From the NCBI GenBank assembly GCA_002423905.1, contig DIVC01000046.1, forward strand, positions 15,934 to 26,168: a stretch of DNA of 10,235 nt, given 5' to 3'. Origin of the DNA: Idiomarina sp. UBA6142 (GTDB lineage Bacteria > Pseudomonadota > Gammaproteobacteria > Enterobacterales > Alteromonadaceae). Below the pieces are notes generated by a model. The model had not been told where the DNA came from and did not search any database. It was given only the letters and a program-made list of their open reading frames with translations. A program made the translations under genes and the position numbers. Positions 7,867 through 10,235 of the stretch are shown here, piece by piece (position 1 is the stretch's first letter; every line of letters starts with the position of its first letter).

Positions 7867-7943
7867 GCTCCAGCTTGGAGCGCGCAACTTGGCAATTATT
7901 TCACAACCTCAAATCGACTTTGCTCATAGCAGCCGTTGCTATG
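7867..7943. promoter_or_regulatory. Two perfect inverted repeats at the start of the HTH gene (possible operators)
   Basis: GCTCCA-GCT-TGGAGC spans 7867-7881 and CATAGCA-GCCGT-TGCTATG spans 7925-7943. The second repeat includes the preferred ATG (7941). Repeats just before and over the start of a DNA-binding protein gene suggest autoregulation. No clear promoter was recognised here. Confidence 0.4.
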
Positions 7944-8369
7944 CGTAAATTTCAACTGTTCCAGCATCACAAAGGCGAATTCTGTTTAGCCCTTGTCGAT
8001 GTCTTTGGTTTTGATTTCGATACCGCTGCGGCTCATTTTGGCGTGACTAAACGCACCGTTTATCACTGGTACGAACAAAACAAAGCCCCGCATTACATCA
8101 TGGCGCACTTGGATATCATCGCCCGTGGCTTTCTACCGGCTTATTTCCCATTTAATGAATGGCGCATCGTCGGTACCGATATTCATACGCCCTACGGCAT
8201 TATTTCTGCTTTTGAAGTCGAATTCACCAAACGTTATATGTGGCTTGCACGTCAGGCCTCGCAACAACTCGCCCTCAAACGTGAATTAAATCACGACTTG
8301 CAGCAAGCCATAGATCGCATTCTCTTGGAGGCCGACCGTCTCCAATTCCTCAACAAACTCGCTAAGTAG
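7941..8369 (+). CDS. Small HTH DNA-binding protein of the element (phage-type regulator)
   Basis: The 142-residue protein carries a helix-turn-helix at about residues 27-48 (T-A-A-A-H-F-G-V-T-K-R-T-V-Y-H-W), the pattern of phage repressors and replication regulators. A second conserved-looking block follows (F-N-E-W-R-I-V-G-T-D-I-H-T-P-Y-G, about 71-86), then a helical charged C-terminus. The order HTH, then W-R plus T-P-x-G, resembles what I recall of the DUF3653 phage proteins; this is memory, not a search. The frame also opens at ATG 7857 (170 residues), but those first 28 codons overlap two inverted repeats and look unlike the rest, so I prefer 7941. Neither start has a good ribosome site. 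It is followed after seven bases by the 104-residue gene. Confidence 0.72.
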   Translation: MRKFQLFQHHKGEFCLALVDVFGFDFDTAAAHFGVTKRTVYHWYEQNKAPHYIMAHLDIIARGFLPAYFPFNEWRIVGTDIHTPYGIISAFEVEFTKRYMWLARQASQQLALKRELNHDLQQAIDRILLEADRLQFLNKLAK

Positions 8370-8376
8370 GTAACTT

Positions 8377-8691
8377 ATGACTAGCCCATACACCAAAAAA
8401 GCCCTGGACAAAAAATACGGTTTCGACCTTGCTGATTTTGAAATTGAGGCCTTTACCGCTTCACCGTATACCCGCGCTAATCATTTAACATCAGCGCTTA
8501 AGGATTTCTCGGAGTCGAATCCCACGGATTTCATGGATACTGAATTAATCGATTACATGCTTCAGATGATGCGGCTTTACCGTGATTTGCTCATCATACA
8601 GAAGCAATCATTGAGCCAGCTCACCGCGCAACCACCAAGCAAGGTGCTTGAGCATGTGCCAATGCGAATAGCCATTGATAACTCAAAGTAA
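8377..8691 (+). CDS. Unrecognised 104-residue protein of the element
   Basis: I do not recognise this family. The protein starts MTSPYTKKALDKKYGFDLAD, has no signal peptide or membrane segment, and looks mostly helical, with an amphipathic stretch at about 55-80 (TELIDYMLQMMRLYRDLLII). It is probably cytoplasmic. GTAGG at 8366-8370 lies six bases before the ATG, and the start follows the upstream stop by seven bases, so the two genes are probably co-transcribed. Tight coupling to an HTH gene in a small phage-like element suggests a role in replication, regulation or immunity, but nothing in the sequence shows which. The stop is the last clear coding boundary before the hairpin-rich region. 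Confidence 0.65.
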   Translation: MTSPYTKKALDKKYGFDLADFEIEAFTASPYTRANHLTSALKDFSESNPTDFMDTELIDYMLQMMRLYRDLLIIQKQSLSQLTAQPPSKVLEHVPMRIAIDNSK

Positions 8692-8708
8692 TGCACTCCC
8701 TAACCGAT

Positions 8709-8771
8709 TATGGCTTGCTACTTACCCCTAATCCGCGACTCGAGCGGGTAAGGGGTAAGAAGGAAGCCATA
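8709..8771. repeat. Long imperfect hairpin, 63 nt, arms of 28 bases
   Basis: The arms are 8709-8736 and 8744-8771, with a seven-base loop (GACTCGA). TATGGCTT pairs with AAGCCATA, CT with AG between single mismatches, CTTACCCCT with GGGGTAAG and neighbours, and CCGC with GCGG. Only about three mismatches and one wobble occur over 28 positions. No T tract follows, so it is not a typical terminator. It could be a replication origin, packaging signal or recombination structure. Confidence 0.85.
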
Positions 8772-8930
8772 GGGGTTTTCTGGTCATTTACTGCCGTATT
8801 GAAAACGCTGCCGAAGGCGAAATGTCCATGTAACACTGGATATTTGTCCCATTTTTGGGAATTTCACACTTCAAAACTCACTTCACTTCTCACCGCTGCA
8901 CTCTTCAAATCGCACTTAAATTTCGGGGGT

Positions 8931-8953
8931 AAAGGGGGTTTGTAACCCCCTTT
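8931..8953. repeat. Perfect 10-bp G-run/C-run hairpin
   Basis: AAAGGGGGTT (8931-8940) pairs perfectly with AACCCCCTTT (8944-8953) around a TGT loop. Another GGGGG run precedes it at 8925-8929. A terminator role is unlikely because no T tract follows on either strand. Confidence 0.8.
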
Positions 8954-9065
8954 GGAGACCCCTACCCGCTGCCAATTAAAAGCGTGATGCTCGTCAGGCT
9001 TCCACCACGTTCGGTGCGCTTGAGTTCTCACAAGCCACCCTGCAAGACATGTTTTTGCGCTTTTG

Positions 9066-9098
9066 AAAGGTGAGCCTATCGAGTTTAGGCGTACCTTT
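9066..9098. repeat. Stem-loop with 13-base arms
   Basis: AAAGGT-GA-GCCTA (9066-9078) pairs with TAGGC-GT-ACCTTT (9086-9098) with one mismatch and one G-T wobble, around a seven-base loop. It belongs to the hairpin cluster of the element. Confidence 0.7.
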
Positions 9099-9141
9099 AG
9101 TGCCAAAAATGGCATTTTGTCGGTTTTTTCGAGGTTATACA

Positions 9142-9183
9142 GGCCGATTTTTAGGGGCGTTAAGCCCCGATAAAATCAAGGCC
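9142..9183. repeat. Compound stem-loop near the right attachment site
   Basis: GGGGC/GCCCC (9154-9158, 9164-9168) forms the inner stem. TTTTA/TAAAA (9149-9153, 9171-9175) extends it past a two-base bulge, and GGCC/GGCC (9142-9145, 9180-9183) can close it. It lies about 50 bases inside the right att site. Confidence 0.55.
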
Positions 9184-9200
9184 TTTTCATGCTGGAAATA

Positions 9201-9246
9201 TTAAGTTGTATAGGTTGCATTTAGCTGGCTGATTTTAAGTTGTATA
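9201..9246. repeat. 12-bp direct repeat TTAAGTTGTATA, next to and overlapping the right att site
   Basis: TTAAGTTGTATA occurs exactly at 9201-9212 and 9235-9246, a 34-bp period. The second copy forms the inner arm and half the core of the right dif-like site. The first may be a duplicated att half-site or a binding site for an accessory protein. Confidence 0.7.
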
Positions 9247-9259
9247 CATTATACGCAAT
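9232..9259 (-). other. Right dif-like attachment site with degenerate XerD arm
   Basis: The core TATACA (9243-9248) and XerC arm TTATACGCAAT (9249-9259) are identical to those of the dif at 7715-7742. The XerD-side arm ATTTTAAGTTG (9232-9242) matches the host arm ATTTAACATAA at only 6 of 11 positions. The degenerate arm faces the element, so it should come from attP, and the XerC arm outside from the host. Confidence 0.8.
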
Positions 9260-9376
9260 CATGGAATAAGCAAAAAGGACCGGTTTTGCCTGAGCCCTTT
9301 CGTCAGCTATTGCAGCAATCTGTTTGGCCAAATCGCGGTCATGCTGCTTGTCGCCAGTGGCGGTTTACTGTCGCCA

Positions 9377-9385
9377 TGATATAGT
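9377..9385 (+). promoter_or_regulatory. Putative extended -10 promoter of the TraB-family gene
   Basis: TGATATAGT is an extended -10 (TG-N-TATAGT), 38 bases before the start codon; no good -35 at normal spacing. It lies outside the element, so the gene probably keeps its own promoter. Confidence 0.35.
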
Positions 9386-9423
9386 GCTGCTTTGATTAAA
9401 ACATTGTTTGAATAGGTACTCTT

Positions 9424-10235
9424 ATGCGTTTTTTATTGACCACTATTTTTGCAGCTGTCGCGCTGTTTAGCTCACCGGTCCAAGCATCGTTGCTGTACCA
9501 AATCAGTGGCAATGATTTAACCAAGCCGTCTTATCTATTCGGTACCATGCATATTCTATGTGCTGATGATTTTCGGGTGCCGAAGCCACTTGAACATCAC
9601 TTTGCCGATGTCGACCAACTAGTGATGGAACTAGACCTCACCTCTGCCGAAGTGATTTTTCAGTCTGCTAATTTAATGGTTAATCGCAAAGGCCCCTATT
9701 TAGAACAACATCTAGACGTTGAGCAATTAGCGCTGGTTGATCAGTATTTACGCGATAGATTGTCGATGTCAGTTCAGCGGGCGCAAGCATTGAATCCATT
9801 TGTGTTAAGTACTCAGGTGATGATTAGCCAACTTCCCTGTAGTAACACCGCGAGTTATGAAGGGCATTTATTGACCTTAGCTATGGCCGCAGAAAAGCCT
9901 ATCAAAGGCCTTGAAACTGCAGCGTTTCAATTGAGTCTGTTTGACAATATACCGCTGCAAACTCAGGTTGATATGATTTGGCAAATGGTGGCTGACCCAA
10001 GCAAAGGTGCGGCCGAATTTAAAGCGATGACCGAGCTCTATTTACAGCAAGACGTTGATAAGCTCTATCAGCTAATCGCTAGTGATGCCTCATTAGGTGA
10101 ATTTCAGCAAGATATTCTTGATAAACGCAATCAAGATTGGCTGACAAAACTACCAGCGATTATCCACTCAAAATCGGCAATGATAGCGGTAGGAGCTGGT
10201 CATTTGGGGGGTGAACAAGGTGTCATCAACCTACT
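9424..10235 (+). CDS. TraB/GumN-family secreted protein, 5' part, runs off the right edge
   Basis: The 270 visible residues start with a signal peptide (MRFLLTTIFAAVALFSSPVQA, cleavage probably after A21). The mature part holds the family marks: Y-L-F-G-T-M-H (GTMH at 40-43), the acidic V-M-E-L-D strand (E69) and a C-terminal G-A-G-H-L-G-G-E-Q-G-V-I-N-L-L block. TraB/GumN proteins are related to the Tiki metalloprotease fold, where the G-x-x-H motifs and a glutamate are proposed metal ligands; bacterial functions are mostly unproven. Related proteins are near 290 residues, so only a short tail should be missing. AATAGG at 9411-9416 is a ribosome site seven bases before ATG. It stands alone between the element and the edge. 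Confidence 0.9.
   Translation, partial: MRFLLTTIFAAVALFSSPVQASLLYQISGNDLTKPSYLFGTMHILCADDFRVPKPLEHHFADVDQLVMELDLTSAEVIFQSANLMVNRKGPYLEQHLDVEQLALVDQYLRDRLSMSVQRAQALNPFVLSTQVMISQLPCSNTASYEGHLLTLAMAAEKPIKGLETAAFQLSLFDNIPLQTQVDMIWQMVADPSKGAAEFKAMTELYLQQDVDKLYQLIASDASLGEFQQDILDKRNQDWLTKLPAIIHSKSAMIAVGAGHLGGEQGVINL

Larger units (their letters stand above)
8692..9231. other. 540-base noncoding, hairpin-rich half of the element
   Basis: I see no convincing gene on either strand here. Two open frames (plus 8691-8945, minus 8864-9115) have no recognisable domains and run through long inverted repeats. The region holds at least four separate stem-loops (8709-8771, 8931-8953, 9066-9098, 9142-9183) plus a small TGCCA-AAAA-TGGCA stem at 9101-9114 followed by TTTT. 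Such density fits an ssDNA-replicating element carrying its origin and packaging signal in one intergenic region. That function is inference. Confidence 0.6.
7726..9242. mobile_element. Xer-exploiting integrated element (IMEX), 1517 bp, TLC-phi-like architecture
   Basis: The element lies between the dif at 7715-7742 and a second dif-like site at 9232-9259. The two share 20 identical bases, TATACATTATACGCAATCAT, at 7726-7745 and 9243-9262 (core, XerC arm and three more bases). One crossover in the core between a chromosomal dif and a circular attP gives exactly this. Inside are two small plus-strand genes, a minus-strand terminator and a hairpin-rich noncoding half. There is no integrase gene, as expected for elements that use host XerC/XerD. 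No replication initiator, coat or Zot-like gene is present, so it may be a satellite or a decayed remnant. The boundaries are directly visible; the phage-satellite nature is inference. Confidence 0.75.

Noticed and set aside
8691..8945. Plus-strand 84-codon frame starting on the stop of the 104-residue gene (TAATG)
   Set aside because: It runs directly through the 63-nt hairpin and the G/C-run stem, and its translation shows no domain or plausible composition. The TAATG overlap is probably accidental.
8864..9115. Minus-strand 83-codon frame in the hairpin region
   Set aside because: It crosses the same hairpins, has no recognisable domain and no ribosome site I could identify; treated as chance.
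7726..9262. Integron cassette or transposon explanation for the repeated 20-bp ends
   Set aside because: The repeat is the dif core and XerC arm, not attC-like. There are no terminal inverted repeats, target duplications, transposase or integrase genes.
9214..9384. Stop-free stretch crossing the right att site that reads VLPEPFRQLLQQSVWPNRG and on to a stop
   Set aside because: It has no ATG or ribosome site, crosses the recombination core and shows no family I can name. It might be the remnant of a host gene, but the evidence is too thin.

Overview
The window looks like chromosomal DNA of a marine-type gammaproteobacterium, possibly near Idiomarina or another alteromonad. The reasons are a cbb3 oxidase gene, a qmcA/NfeD pair, an RND efflux operon, and a chromosome-dimer-resolution (dif) site matching the E. 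coli dif at 25 of 28 positions. The genus is a guess from protein flavour. The dif site places the window at the replication terminus.

Layout. 1-1112 (minus): 5' part of ccoN, the catalytic subunit of cbb3 cytochrome c oxidase, running off the left edge. 1113-1292: divergent control region with two different short tandem repeats. 1293-1733: small lipoprotein. 1815-3247: NfeD-like membrane protein and QmcA (SPFH/stomatin family), closed by a strong terminator. 3365-7494: RND adaptor and permease with one-base overlapping stop/start, closed by a second terminator. 7715-7742: dif. 7726-9242: a 1517-bp insertion. 9424-10235: a secreted TraB/GumN-family protein running off the right edge.

The most interesting part is the insertion. 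It starts at an intact dif and ends at a second dif-like site sharing 20 identical bases (core plus XerC arm), but with a degenerate XerD arm. This is the layout left by an IMEX (integrative mobile element exploiting Xer), and the poor XerD arm recalls the attP of the V. cholerae satellite phage TLC-phi. The element holds a 142-residue HTH protein, a 104-residue orphan, a minus-strand terminator that may end a ~70-nt RNA, and about 540 bp without convincing genes but full of hairpins, one spanning 63 nt. There is no recombinase, replication initiator or coat gene. I infer a minimal or decayed satellite of a filamentous-type phage that borrows host XerC/XerD and perhaps a helper.

The remaining genes are ordinary: microaerobic respiration, membrane quality control and efflux.
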